Shown: positions 1 through 8,010, numbered from the stretch's first letter. The stretch: 64,000 bases of DNA from Desulfosporosinus metallidurans (GCF_001936615.1 NZ_MLBF01000005.1:1-64000); one strand, 5' to 3'. Notes: generated by a model from the sequence alone, not told the origin. A program made the numbers and translations.

Positions 1-367
1 GCTGTCGGATGTAGGTAATGCAATCTACGGTATTGCGGGCAAATCGGCTGACGGATTTGGTCAGCACCATGTCAATCTTGCCTGCCATGCAATCTTCAAT
101 CATTCGGTTAAAATCGGTACGTTTTTTGGTGTTGGTTCCGCTGATGCCTTCATCCGCATAGATGCCTGCGAACTTCCATTTTGGATTTGACTGTATTTCT
201 CTTGTATAATGCTCCACCTGAATTTGATAGCTTGACTGCTGTTGTTCCAGTTCTGTACTAACACGGCAGTAGGCCGCTACTCGCAGTTTCTTTTCCTTTG
301 CCTTTTCATTTAAATTATAAATCGGATCGGCAGGGATCACCGATACTGTTCTTGCCGCTCTTGCCAT
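1..367 (-). CDS. Serine recombinase, N-terminal part (runs off the window edge)
   Basis: The frame begins with ATG at 365-367 behind a GGAGGAATTGATC ribosome site and continues past base 1, so only about 122 residues are visible. They form the resolvase/invertase catalytic domain: AAYCRVST with the nucleophile Ser near residue 37, then YADEGISGT and [10 protein letters not shown], the usual active-site region motifs. Large serine recombinases of this type cut and rejoin att sites of integrative elements. It is the last gene of a minus-strand recombinase set and overlaps the 3' end of the preceding broken recombinase by about 50 bp. The DNA-binding half lies outside the window. Confidence 0.85.
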   Translation of the reverse strand, partial: MARAARTVSVIPADPIYNLNEKAKEKKLRVAAYCRVSTELEQQQSSYQIQVEHYTREIQSNPKWKFAGIYADEGISGTNTKKRTDFNRMIEDCMAGKIDMVLTKSVSRFARNTVDCITYIRQ

Positions 368-1294
368 GATCAATTCCTCCTTTTCCACGTAATGTGTAGG
401 TGGTATTTAGCGTGACACCATTGATCAGCTCGAATCGTAGTTGGCCGATCTTTTCCACCGTAATGCTCTTGATGGTGGCCTTGAATAAATCCTCATCAAA
501 TGCTGTGATGGGCTTACGAGTTTGAAATATCGCTTTCAGCTTCCTGGTTTGATACTCAAAGTCATCTATCGTTGAGAGCCGATACTGCTCTGCAACTCTT
601 TTGAATAATAGCTCCGCCAATACCGCTGGTTCCGAATCGCTTTTATGTAATGCGCCAGTGATTTGCAGGGTTAGCTTTATTAATTCCGTACTCCCCTGTG
701 TGCCTTGACTGTGGGGTGAGTCTCTATCACATCCGGTTTTTCAAGCACCCGGTTGATGATCTCTATAAAGGCGGCTTCCAGCTGATGGTCATCAACTACG
801 CCGCTTTTGCAGCAGACCCTATTGTCAACAATGTAGCGCTTGCATTTCCAGTTGCATTTTTTGTTTCTATCGTGATGCTCGGTGTAGCGCCGGAACACGC
901 TTCCGCATTCGCTGCAGACCACCTTGCCGCTAAAGGGGTAGGTGCTGGTGATGCCGTTGGCATAGTAATTGGTATTTCTATTAAGTTGCGTATTCTTTTC
1001 TTCTCTGCATGCTTTTACGCTATTGAATACTTCCTCTGTGACTATGGCAGGGTAGAAATCATTGCCGATATATTTGCAGTTGCTTAAGATTTTCCCGATG
1101 GAACCGTGATTCCAGGAAGGTTTTCCGTTGGCATTTGGTATTCCCTGTTGAGTCAGGTCTTTGGCCATTTGCAGAAGGGATATTCCCGCGATATACTCGT
1201 TGAACATTTTTCGGATCAGATCTGCCTTTTCAGGTAGGATGGTTACGGTTCCGTTGATGATTTTATAACCGAAGGGCATATGCCTTTGCGCCAT
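315..1294 (-). pseudogene. Serine recombinase lacking the catalytic domain, frameshifted
   Basis: The first 204 codons (1294 down to 680) read as a recombinase domain plus zinc ribbon (CSECG, then further Cys residues), starting MAQRHMPFGYK without any resolvase catalytic domain. A stop follows at 680. The next frame continues the same protein from about 700 to 315 (STELIKLTLQITGAL..., then a C-terminal helical/beta tail like that of the full-length neighbour), so one single-base frameshift near 690-710 splits it. Short recombinase partners without a catalytic domain are common between two full-length recombinases in clostridial elements, so the missing N-terminus is probably original while the frameshift is damage or a sequencing error. 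The start overlaps the upstream stop (TAAATG). Confidence 0.7.
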
Positions 1295-2893
1295 TTAACT
1301 CATTTCCTCTCCAATAAGCTCTGTAAGCTCCAATCCGTTGATTAAGTGGAAGGTAAGCGTTACTTTTGATTTCACGATGATCTTTTCTACCATCAGAGAG
1401 AAGATAGTTTCATCGAAGCTCTCCATCAGGTCCTCCTGCTTTTTGAGGATGGTGATCAGCTCATGGGTCCTAGTGATTTGCTCATCAAAATCTGTATAAT
1501 CAAGGAGAGCACTGCGCTGAGCTTTTAATTCCGCAAGCTCTTTTACGATGAAACTATTTTGCTCTATAAAAAGAACAGAGTCAAGATATCCTTTCGACCT
1601 CAGTCTACTCAGTACATGACTCTGTTCCGTTAGTTCCGATATTCTGCTGTTAAGTTTTTTTATCTGCGATTCATATCCTTGACTGTAATGGAGCTTTTTC
1701 AAATCCTCTGATAGTGGGATTAGGATTGGATCACAGTTGCTTTTCAGCTTATTATATAGAATAATGAATGCTGATTTGAGGTAATCCTCTTTGATGGCTG
1801 TCATGCTGCACGCTGTTCGCTTTCGGATATGCTTACTGCAGCACCACTGCTCTGTTTGGTAGAGCATGCCTTTGAACAGCTTCTGTCTTTTGAAAGTGGT
1901 TCCACATTCGCCGCATATAATCTTGCTGGTGAAGGGGTATCGGTTATTGTACTTCTCAGTGTGGGCAACCATTTCTTTTTCTTTTCTTCGCTGGTCCATG
2001 ATTTCCCTGACACGCTGGGCTTCTTCTCTTGTAATAATGGGTTCATGGCTGTCCTGTATAAAATACTTTTGTTTTTGGCCCTTATTCTTTTTCCGGATGA
2101 AAGGCACTGTATCGGTGGTAAAGGTCTTTTGCATCAGCATATCGCCGACATATTTTTCACTGGTCAGGATTTCCGTAACTACATTTTCTCCCCAGGCTTC
2201 TGCACCTCTTCTAGTAGAAACACCTTCTTGTGTCAGCTCCCTGGCGATGATATAAGAACCCTTGCCGTTTAAGTAGTCGCGGTATATCCTGCGGACGATG
2301 ACGGCTTCCGCTTCATCGATGATGATTTCACCCGTGGCATCCTTAGTGTATCCGTAGGGAAGGCAAGAGGGATTCCATTCCCCTGTTTCGAACTTTTTTT
2401 GTATCGCCCATCTGTTGTTTTTGGAGATGGAAATGGATTCTTCCTGGGCTGTAGAACCGAGTATGGTGAGTACCAGTTCGCTGTCCACCGTCAGGGTGTT
2501 GATATTTTCCTTTTCGAAATAGATGGCGATTCCAAGTTCTTTCAGCTTTCTGACCGCTTCAATGCAGTCCTTGGTATTTCTCGCAAACCTGGAGATGGAT
2601 TTGGTGATGACCCTATCCACCCTTTTGGCTTCACAGTCTTTCATCAGCCTCAGAAACTCGTCACGCTTGTCTTTGCTGGTGCCGCTGATACCCTCATCGG
2701 CGTAGATGCCCGCAAACGTCCAGGCGTCGTTGGCCTCGATCAGCTCGGTGTAATACGCTACCTGTGTCGAAAAGGACTTTTGCTGCTCATCGAGGTCTGA
2801 GCTGACACGGCAGTATGCGCATACACGTAGTTTGGGGATCGTTTTTTTCTCTGTTTTTGGGTTGATCGGGTTGATCATGGTTACCTTGGTCAT
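1295..2893 (-). CDS. Large serine recombinase (site-specific integrase)
   Basis: Full-length recombinase of about 532 residues. Domains in order: resolvase catalytic domain (CAYCRVSS with the catalytic Ser near residue 31, [20 protein letters not shown]), recombinase DNA-binding domain (about 170-290), zinc ribbon (ICGECG and a later CCSKH / ACS pair, about 320-365), then a coiled-coil and C-terminal beta region. ATG at 2891-2893 is preferred over one two codons upstream because AAAGGAGG lies six bases before it. Such enzymes integrate and excise mobile elements without host factors. It overlaps the next recombinase by one base and follows the two small genes, suggesting one polycistronic unit. 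Confidence 0.92.
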   Translation of the reverse strand: MTKVTMINPINPKTEKKTIPKLRVCAYCRVSSDLDEQQKSFSTQVAYYTELIEANDAWTFAGIYADEGISGTSKDKRDEFLRLMKDCEAKRVDRVITKSISRFARNTKDCIEAVRKLKELGIAIYFEKENINTLTVDSELVLTILGSTAQEESISISKNNRWAIQKKFETGEWNPSCLPYGYTKDATGEIIIDEAEAVIVRRIYRDYLNGKGSYIIARELTQEGVSTRRGAEAWGENVVTEILTSEKYVGDMLMQKTFTTDTVPFIRKKNKGQKQKYFIQDSHEPIITREEAQRVREIMDQRRKEKEMVAHTEKYNNRYPFTSKIICGECGTTFKRQKLFKGMLYQTEQWCCSKHIRKRTACSMTAIKEDYLKSAFIILYNKLKSNCDPILIPLSEDLKKLHYSQGYESQIKKLNSRISELTEQSHVLSRLRSKGYLDSVLFIEQNSFIVKELAELKAQRSALLDYTDFDEQITRTHELITILKKQEDLMESFDETIFSLMVEKIIVKSKVTLTFHLINGLELTELIGEEMS

Positions 2894-2976
2894 ACGCATC
2901 CTCCTTTCTTTTTTTCAGAACAGACGTCCTGTTAGCAACACACAGTACTACACAAAAAGCACTATATCAAGTGTTT

Positions 2977-3138
2977 TTACATATATACCTCTACTAATTG
3001 TGGCGTGTACAAACGCTGATTTATTTGGTCCGCTTCCGTAAACTCGGAAAGGGTAATAAGCCCCTTTCCAAGCATGGATTTCAGCAGGGAAAGCGCCATT
3101 TTGTATTTGATTTCATTGGCTAGTTGAGCTTGTGACAT
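2977..3138 (-). CDS. Small SHOCT-like protein of the recombinase cassette
   Basis: A 53-residue reading frame starting ATG at 3136-3138 behind AAAGGAGGATGAAGCC. It reads MSQAQLANEIKYKMAL... and ends QLVEVYM. The central stretch (LLKSMLGKGLITLSEF) resembles the short helical SHOCT-type motif seen in small proteins encoded beside clostridial recombinases. It sits between the resolvase-like gene and the full-length recombinase with short gaps, consistent with one operon. Function unknown; SHOCT-like peptides are thought to mediate protein contacts. The recognition rests on pattern and position only. Confidence 0.6.
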   Translation of the reverse strand: MSQAQLANEIKYKMALSLLKSMLGKGLITLSEFTEADQINQRLYTPQLVEVYM

Positions 3139-3152
3139 GGCTTCATCCTCCT

Positions 3153-3539
3153 TTACATCTGGATTGTGTCTATAATATTGTCAATCGCTTCATTGGGGGC
3201 TGTGATTCTAATGGTGCCCTCCGCGATAGAGACTGCCTCCACACCCCATCGGTTAAGCTGAGCTATGTATGCCAGGGTCGGAAGTATATCTCGCCCAAGG
3301 CAAGAAACCTTTTTAATTAAAACGGCGTCCATTTGTTGTCCGGACGCGGCTGCTGCAGAAACCTCTTTTATCCCTTCCCGGTCCATGCACCGTCCACTAC
3401 CGGTATCATAAGATTCTCCCACTACCTTATAACCAAGGCTTTTTGCATGGCGTAACAGCTCATTTCTTTGGGCTTCCATCAATTCAGGATCGCCATTGGC
3501 TACCCGGTAGTAAGTCCACGCTCTTTTCTCATCTCCCAT
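3153..3539 (-). CDS. Stand-alone resolvase-like domain with Ala in place of the catalytic Ser
   Basis: 128 residues covering only the resolvase catalytic fold (AWTYYRVAN near the N-terminus, LIKKVSCLGRD mid-protein). The position normally held by the nucleophilic Ser (YxRVS) is Ala14, so DNA cleavage is not expected. There is no DNA-binding domain. AAGGAGG sits nine bases before the ATG. It is cotranscribed-looking with the SHOCT-like gene and the large recombinases downstream. It may modulate the active recombinases, perhaps as a directionality or scaffold subunit (inference). The reading frame is intact, so the Ala is unlikely to be simple decay. Confidence 0.75.
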   Translation of the reverse strand: MGDEKRAWTYYRVANGDPELMEAQRNELLRHAKSLGYKVVGESYDTGSGRCMDREGIKEVSAAAASGQQMDAVLIKKVSCLGRDILPTLAYIAQLNRWGVEAVSIAEGTIRITAPNEAIDNIIDTIQM

Positions 3540-3553
3540 AATCTCGTACCTCC

Positions 3554-3646
3554 TTAAATTTGAGGCCTTAATATCACAAGGATGCAGCGGACTTTGAGTT
3601 CCGCTGCATAGTTTCTGATATCAAAGCGGTTACGCTTGTTCTCCAT
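3554..3646 (-). CDS. Possible 30-residue peptide at the head of the recombinase cassette
   Basis: A short frame (MENKRNRFDIRNYAAELKVR... to RPQI) ends seven bases before the AGGAGG of the resolvase-like gene. Its 3' half contains a 10-bp inverted repeat (3582-3591 with 3600-3609, loop 8), which could be an RNA hairpin instead of, or as well as, coding sequence. No recognisable domain. The case for it is position and spacing only. Confidence 0.3.
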   Translation of the reverse strand: MENKRNRFDIRNYAAELKVRCILVILRPQI

Positions 3647-4030
3647 CTTCGGCCTGTGCTTTATTTGACACTACTTCCCAAGCACCGGGGCAACAGCTCA
3701 AACTACCTGTAGTTAGCAGGCATCACAGGAATTCCACCTCCCCGAGAACCTCCGGGCTGCACTCTTGGACTTAACCTCGACTATGCAGGAGTATCATTGT
3801 AGGCTGTTCAGGTCCTGGCGAAGCAATCCACCACAGATTGGTTTATGGTCAAACATTTCTCGCTCATAGCCTTTGATGCGATCGGTTTTACGGGCAATTT
3901 GTCCGCAGGCTGTTCTGGCGTGTTTACCAAGGTCGCTTTCCGTTTTAGCAGCTGAACAGTTAACGTATTTGAGCTGTTGGATATGGACGGCTTGCGCCGA
4001 CATTTTTCAAAGAGCAGTGAGGGATAAAAA
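3630..4030 (-). other. Apparently non-coding stretch upstream of the recombinase cassette
   Basis: No convincing gene. Around 3630-3722 one minus-strand frame ends ...SNKAQAEDGEQA with no start codon or ribosome site, which looks like the tail of a lost protein. Around 3722-3790 there is a GGGGAGGTGG ribosome-like site followed by a six-codon open frame, and several short inverted repeats (for example CCTGT...ACAGG). Two overlapping open frames at 3794-4041 resemble no protein and the longer one overlaps a terminator, so they are not called. The stretch could carry a leader RNA or an element end. Confidence 0.35.
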
Positions 4031-4033
4031 AAG

Positions 4034-4065
4034 CCCCTCACTTCTATAGGGAAAAAAGTGAGGGG
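4034..4065 (-). terminator. Intrinsic terminator after the sigma-like gene
   Basis: Ten-bp stem (4034-4043 with 4056-4065, core CCCCTCACTT/AAGTGAGGGG), followed on the minus strand by a run of seven T. It lies 18 bp after the sigma-like gene stop. Confidence 0.8.
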
Positions 4066-4082
4066 TTGAGCGGATTTCTTTT

Positions 4083-4499
4083 TTACTTTTCTATAATTTT
4101 TTTTAATTTCAGTAGAGCTTTGCGTTTTCTATCGTTGATTGTTTTTTGTGGTATTCCTGTTTCTGCCGATAATTGACGCTCACTCTTACCTTTAAAAAAC
4201 AGTTCACTAATCAGCATTCGCTCGTTTTCATCTAAAAGAGTAAGACCCCGCAACATCTTGGCAATCATTTCTTTCATGATGATCCTGTCCTCTATGGATT
4301 CCTGCGCAGATACAAGCAAATATTCCACTTGAATACCCTTTTCGTGGCAGGCTTCAAAGGATATATTGTTTGTTTCTGCCAATTCATTAAGATACTTCTC
4401 CCTATCTCTGCATTGGAAGTAAGCCATATAGACTTCTTTACTCACAGCAATCCGTTTCTTTTGAACGACTAACGTGTATTTACGCTCGTGTTCTTCCAT
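4083..4499 (-). CDS. Sigma-70 region-4-like regulator of the integrative element
   Basis: About 138 residues. The C-terminal 60 residues form a sigma region 4 helix-turn-helix (LLDENERMLISELFFKGKSERQLSAETG...TINDRKRKALLKLKKII). The N-terminal part (VSKEVYMAYFQCRDREKYLNE) is typical of the small sigma-factor-like proteins found in conjugative and integrative elements of Firmicutes. ATG at 4497-4499 is chosen over the longer frame because GGAGG lies nine bases upstream. It probably activates or times element genes (inference from the family). It is single, with its own terminator. Confidence 0.8.
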   Translation of the reverse strand: MEEHERKYTLVVQKKRIAVSKEVYMAYFQCRDREKYLNELAETNNISFEACHEKGIQVEYLLVSAQESIEDRIIMKEMIAKMLRGLTLLDENERMLISELFFKGKSERQLSAETGIPQKTINDRKRKALLKLKKIIEK

Positions 4500-4525
4500 G
4501 AGCTTGTCCTCCATTTTTAGATTTT

Positions 4526-5030
4526 TTAATCTGAAAAATGAAGAACAAGCGGAGGAGAACGGCACCCGATTGAATTTTCTAAGAAAGAAGAAAGACCAAA
4601 CTTATGGTCGTTTTCCACTAAAAATTTTCTTATTTTCTCACAGGCACTATGCTTGTTACAGTTGATGCTTCTGCTCTTGACGCAGAGCTTGTCCGCATTA
4701 TGATTTATGTCCAACCAGAAAGACATAAGGATAATGCCGCACTTGACCTCGTTCCAGGTATTTAATACCTGGAATAAAAGTCCGTTCCTGACTCTGACAT
4801 TGAATTTCGGGATCTTCAGCTGTTTATATATAAAATCCAGTTCTTGTTCCGGTCCATAAAAGCAAAGCTTTCCACGGTTTCGCTGGTTAAACTGTGAAAA
4901 TAGGATTTCATCTTTTAACTGGTATCGGTTGCCCTTTAACCAGTTTCTTAATTCATTTTTAAAGATTTTTTGGGAGAAAGAAGAATGTTTAAGACATACC
5001 AGAAGTCGAAAACAGGAATTTTTTGTCAAT
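4526..5030 (-). other. Unidentified open frame, probably a decayed gene fragment
   Basis: A minus-strand frame is open from 5086 to 4526. The middle (FKNELRNWLKGNRYQLKDEI... to LLFQVLNTWNEV) has a protein-like composition, but I recognise no family. The first 17 codons coincide with a perfect 15-bp terminator-like hairpin, and no ribosome site precedes any Met, so the frame is not called as a gene. A 3' remnant of an element gene is the simplest reading. Confidence 0.25.
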
Positions 5031-5033
5031 AAC

Positions 5034-5068
5034 AAAACCGCAATTTGTTTGTTACAAATTGCGGTTTT
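5034..5068. terminator. Strong bidirectional hairpin terminator
   Basis: Perfect 15-bp stem (AAAACCGCAATTTGT and its complement) with a 5-nt loop. The stem begins with A4 and ends with T4, so it can terminate on both strands. Confidence 0.8.
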
Positions 5069-5099
5069 ATGGTCTGTTTGAGGCATATTGAATTGTGGA

Positions 5100-5540
5100 A
5101 ATGTTGAGAGTTGCGTAACATTCTCTGAGGGTGGAACGTAATTTGGATCGGTGAAGCCACCCTCGGCATGGATATCCTTACACCACTGTACTTCAGCTAT
5201 TTTAACCTTTTAATTTTTAATAAAGTTACATTTTTCATTTGTCAGCACCTCGCCTACTTAAAATGAAAAACAAAAATCTTGATAATAACATCATCCATAT
5301 TTCGGTAATAATTTGTCGAAATGCGACCGTATCCATGTTGTTCTCACATCTCAATTAAATTCCTTAAATGAAGCGAGGACTCGGTTGCTATATGCCGTAT
5401 ATGTAATTTTTGCGCACAAGGTCGGCATCTTGCCTCCGGCTTCCTTCTGAGTCCTCATCACCCCTTACCTTTACCTAACAACTGGTGCTAGCAGCCATCG
5501 TAGTGGACTTTCAGTACTAAAGTCACGAATGCCATGCTCA
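5100..5540. other. Gene-free stretch, possibly an element end
   Basis: No open frame with a ribosome site on either strand. It separates the recombinase element from the c-di-GMP riboswitch. GC-rich islands (5400-5530) with several short inverted repeats lie within AT-rich DNA, suggesting a decayed structured RNA or mobile-element remnant. The element attachment site may lie here, but I found no convincing direct repeat inside the window. Confidence 0.3.
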
Positions 5541-5550
5541 AAAGACAAAA

Positions 5551-5576
5551 AAACCTGCCGCTAAGAGGGCAGGTTT
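5551..5576 (-). terminator. Riboswitch expression-platform terminator
   Basis: Nine-bp stem AAACCTGCC/GGCAGGTTT with an 8-nt loop and T7 on the minus strand, 15-20 nt after the c-di-GMP aptamer. This is the normal arrangement of a transcriptional riboswitch. Confidence 0.85.
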
Positions 5577-5589
5577 AGACACGTAGTCT

Positions 5590-5675
5590 CTGCGGTAGCC
5601 AGGCTATCATAGTGCTGGTAAGCACCTTAGACCCTATGGCTTTGCGTCCCTATCTTTTGACAGGTTTGCCCTTAG
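5590..5675 (-). ncRNA. c-di-GMP-I (GEMM-I) riboswitch aptamer
   Basis: Read on the minus strand the sequence shows the GEMM-I signature in order: GGGCAAACCTG, an A-rich GNRA-like loop (TCAAAAGA), GGGACGCAAAGCC, GGGTCTAAGGTGC, then AGCCTGGCTACC. These match the conserved parts of the class (GCAAACC, GGGACGCAAAGC, CTAA, the GG/GCTACCG receptor). A terminator follows directly. The aptamer therefore binds cyclic di-GMP and most likely controls read-through. No intact gene follows: the next 1 kb downstream is gene-poor and then enters the recombinase element, so the controlled gene seems lost or displaced. Confidence 0.9.
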
Positions 5676-5735
5676 CGCCGATAATTCAATTGTTATTTAT
5701 AACAACACAACAATTGTTTGTGTTAGGAGGAAACG

Positions 5736-5936
5736 CTATATCCCCATGCCCGGATCGAAAACCTGACCGTTCGCTAGAGCTTGTTCACTGTATTGTTGGC
5801 GCAGGTCGATAGAACTCTTCATAGCGTCAGCCTGTTGTTGGGTAATGAGACCAGCCCCAACTTCTTTGTCTACTATTGAATTTCCAACAATAATCTTGTC
5901 CCTACCGCCGGAGCTGTGAATAGTAGAATGGGCCTA
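5736..5936 (-). pseudogene. C-terminal fragment of a small helical (DUF2680/YckD-like) protein
   Basis: A minus-strand frame from about 5936 to a TAG at 5736-5738 reads ...IVDKEVGAGLITQQQADAMKSSIDLRQQYSEQ... and ends FDPGMGI. The 'xAGxITQxQADxM' pattern is that of small secreted helical proteins of the YckD/DUF2680 type. No start codon or signal peptide precedes it, and a stop lies just upstream (about 5940), so the 5' part is missing. It ends about 60 bp before the riboswitch. The family assignment is tentative. Confidence 0.4.
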
Positions 5937-6023
5937 ACTCACATGTGAACTAAGTAGTTATAAATGGTCTTTAAATAAGGCCGTAATAAGCCCGCCACAC
6001 TGAACTATGGTATGGCGTGACTC

Positions 6024-6272
6024 TTACTTAGCATTCAGCTCTTTTTCTAAGATCTCAATTTCGCGTACCTTATTCGGCACTTTCCCAACCAACTTAACCA
6101 CCCCATTGATGACTAGAGCAGGAGTACTCATCACCCCGTAAGACATAATCTTTTGCATGTCTTCGACCTTTTCAACGTGTGCTTCAATCCCAAGCTGGGC
6201 TATGCCCTCCTTAGTTACCTTTTCTAACTTCGCACAATTCGAACACCCAGAGCCTAAAATTTCAATATCCAA
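6024..6272 (-). CDS. Small thioredoxin-fold disulfide protein (MTH895/TM0996 type)
   Basis: 82 residues with the family signature ILGSGCSNCAKLEK (CxxC redox pair near the N-terminus) and the cis-Pro motif MSTPALVINGVVKLVGKVP. The start is set to TTG at 6270-6272 because GAGGTG lies five bases before it; a longer frame upstream would overlap the arsR gene. Proteins of this family often sit beside ArsR regulators and DUF318-type permeases, as does the paralogue at 61554. Here it follows an ArsR gene with a gap of about 60 bp, but no permease is present, so the operon may be incomplete. It probably shuttles electrons or binds thiol-reactive metalloids in the cytoplasm. Confidence 0.85.
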   Translation of the reverse strand: MDIEILGSGCSNCAKLEKVTKEGIAQLGIEAHVEKVEDMQKIMSYGVMSTPALVINGVVKLVGKVPNKVREIEILEKELNAK

Positions 6273-6330
6273 AAGTCCACCTCTTTTCCTTGTAGTTAAC
6301 ACGTTGTAACAGGATGGCATTCCTGCCGAC

Positions 6331-6663
6331 CTAGCGGTCGGCAAAATGCCTCATCAAAGCTTCTCCTTCTTGAAATTGTTGGGCAAGAATCTTCTGGACA
6401 TTCTCCAGAATAGTCAATACTTCAGGGTATTTGACGCGATACATGACTTTTAAGCCCACTTTAGTCGATGAAATAATTTGTTGCTTGCGCAAAATACTCA
6501 AGTGTTGAGATAAATTCGACTGTTCAACTCCCAAATCCTCGATCAGCTCACAAACACACACTTCTTCGCCGTTCTTCGCCAGTCGTTCGAGGATACGTAC
6601 CCGGGTAGGGTGCGCTAAGGCCTTAAAAAAATCACTCTTCATGGATACGATCTGTTCTTCCAC
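6331..6663 (-). CDS. arsR: ArsR-family metalloregulator
   Basis: 110-residue winged helix-turn-helix repressor. The metal site EVCVCELIEDL lies in the helix before the recognition helix (VEQSNLSQHLSILRKQQI), which is the classical As(III)/Sb(III) ELCVCD arrangement. The start is GTG at 6663 with GAGGGG five bases upstream. The AT-rich stretch at 6690-6740 (runs such as AATAATATTATAATATAT) is the likely operator. It precedes the thioredoxin-like gene and should repress both until metalloid binds. It is more divergent from the three near-identical ArsR proteins later in the window. Confidence 0.88.
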   Translation of the reverse strand: MEEQIVSMKSDFFKALAHPTRVRILERLAKNGEEVCVCELIEDLGVEQSNLSQHLSILRKQQIISSTKVGLKVMYRVKYPEVLTILENVQKILAQQFQEGEALMRHFADR

Positions 6664-6994
6664 ATAAACCCCTCAAATCTTATTTTTATTATAATCTGCC
6701 CATGAAGCTACTATTTAATAATATTATAATATATCTTTAGATACAAATACAACTAGATGCTGCAATTTAAGTTTAAATTCAGCCCTAAAGCGCGCGCATG
6801 GTACTTGAAAATTAAAGTACGATCAGCCAAGAGTATTACGTCCACTTTAAGCACTGGAATTATTTATTATAAAGTAATTGACAGGCTGTATAACTTGCGT
6901 AGAATATTGTTGAGAGGTGTGCTGGGAAAGTTTGATAGAGTGGCACAGTGGAATCAATTATCAAAATGCAGTCGAGGACAACATGAATTAAAGG

Positions 6995-7312
6995 ATGAGT
7001 GTATTTAAGTGGACATATGATAGTGAGGATAAGTTGACTGCTAATGACGAAATTGCCCAATGTTTAAGACCAATGATCAGTCATTTACCTGAAAAATACA
7101 AACAAGCGATCATATTAACCGAGTTTCAGAATCTGACTCAGAAGGAACTGAGCGAAAGAATGGGTTTATCGGTATCAGGAGCAAAATCGCGGATTCAAAG
7201 GGCACGGCTAAAACTGAAAGAAATGCTCTTAGGCTGCTGTCACCTAGAATTTGACCATCGGGGTAATGTCATAGATTATCAACATAAATGCAGTGATTGT
7301 AAATTTTGTTGA
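6995..7312 (+). pseudogene. sigZ: SigZ-like ECF sigma factor, C-terminal half only
   Basis: 105 residues matching sigma region 4 of SigZ: LPEKYKQAIILTEFQNLTQKELSERMGLSVSGAKSRIQRAR, then a Cys-containing tail (GCCHLEFDHRGNVIDYQHKCSDC). Region 2, which binds core polymerase and the -10 element, is absent. The upstream frame (6757-7008) does not resemble it. A ribosome site is not obvious, so this is most likely a 5'-truncated sigZ. A role as a small DNA-binding remnant cannot be excluded. A terminator follows directly, then the Cys-rich DUF2703 gene. Confidence 0.65.
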
Positions 7313-7342
7313 AAAAAAGGCGTATAATATGCGTCTTTTTTT
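7312..7342 (+). terminator. Intrinsic terminator after the sigZ remnant
   Basis: A 13-14 bp stem with two G-U pairs (AAAAAAGGCGTAT / ATGCGTCTTTTTT) and a short loop, ending in T7. Confidence 0.7.
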
Positions 7343-7402
7343 CATGTGCTGCGTCTTTATAGGTAAAGTCGAAAGACAAATAACTATAAGGAGTTGTTTT
7401 TA

Positions 7403-8002
7403 GTGGTAGATAACAATGTTTCTGTAGGCTGTTCCTGTTGTTCAGATTGTGGTGAGACGACACTGAATACCCAAGCCGTTACTCCAGATGGCTGTTCCTG
7501 CGGCCCGGGTTGCTGTGATGTTCCGAAGGATGTCCAAATGGAGAAAAAACGAATTGTCATTGATTTTTTGTTTCTTGATGTTAGCGTTTGCACGCGCTGC
7601 CAGGGAGCGGATACAAGCCTTGATGAAGCCTTATCAGAAGTTTCAAAGGTTCTTGAAGCTACGGGTGTTGAAGTGTTGGTCAACAAAATCAACGTTGTTA
7701 GTGAAGAACTTGCCAAGCAATATCAGTTTATAAGTTCCCCAACAATCCGCCTGAACGGACGTGACATTCAAATGGACGTTAAAGAAAGTTTATGCGAGTC
7801 TTGTGGTGATTTGTGCGGGGATGATGTCGACTGCAGGGTTTGGGTCTATCAAGGAAACGAATACACTATACCACCTAAAGCAATGATTATTGAAGCATTA
7901 CTAAAAGAAGTATATGGTGGGAGTAACGATGAACAGGAAGTGCCGAAATATTCCATACCAGATAACTTGACAAAATTCTATGATGCCATGAAAAAAAAGT
8001 AA
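7403..8002 (+). CDS. Cys-rich DUF2703 protein
   Basis: 199 residues. The start is GTG at 7403 with AAGGAG nine bases before it. The N-terminus (about residues 7-38) is packed with Cys (GCSCCSDCGE, GCSCGPGCCDV). The thioredoxin-like DUF2703 core follows (IDFLFLDVSVCTRCQGADTS, later SPTIRLNGRDIQM and ESLCESCGDLCGDDVDC). The family is cytoplasmic, of unknown function, and often found near arsenic or mercury genes in Clostridia. The extra N-terminal Cys cluster is absent from the paralogue at 33912, whose Cys cluster lies at its C-terminus. It is monocistronic between two terminators. Metalloid binding is an inference. Confidence 0.8.
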   Translation: MVDNNVSVGCSCCSDCGETTLNTQAVTPDGCSCGPGCCDVPKDVQMEKKRIVIDFLFLDVSVCTRCQGADTSLDEALSEVSKVLEATGVEVLVNKINVVSEELAKQYQFISSPTIRLNGRDIQMDVKESLCESCGDLCGDDVDCRVWVYQGNEYTIPPKAMIIEALLKEVYGGSNDEQEVPKYSIPDNLTKFYDAMKKK

Positions 8003-8010
8003 ATTTACGA

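Noticed and set aside
3794..4041. Two overlapping minus-strand open frames of 69 and 77 codons
   Set aside because: No family resemblance and no ribosome site; the longer one runs through the sigma-gene terminator.
5612..5812. Plus-strand 66-codon frame
   Set aside because: It lies over the c-di-GMP aptamer on the opposite strand and has no ribosome site.
6757..7008. Frame upstream of the sigZ remnant as its N-terminal half
   Set aside because: The translated residues do not resemble sigma region 2 and the composition is that of AT-rich non-coding DNA.
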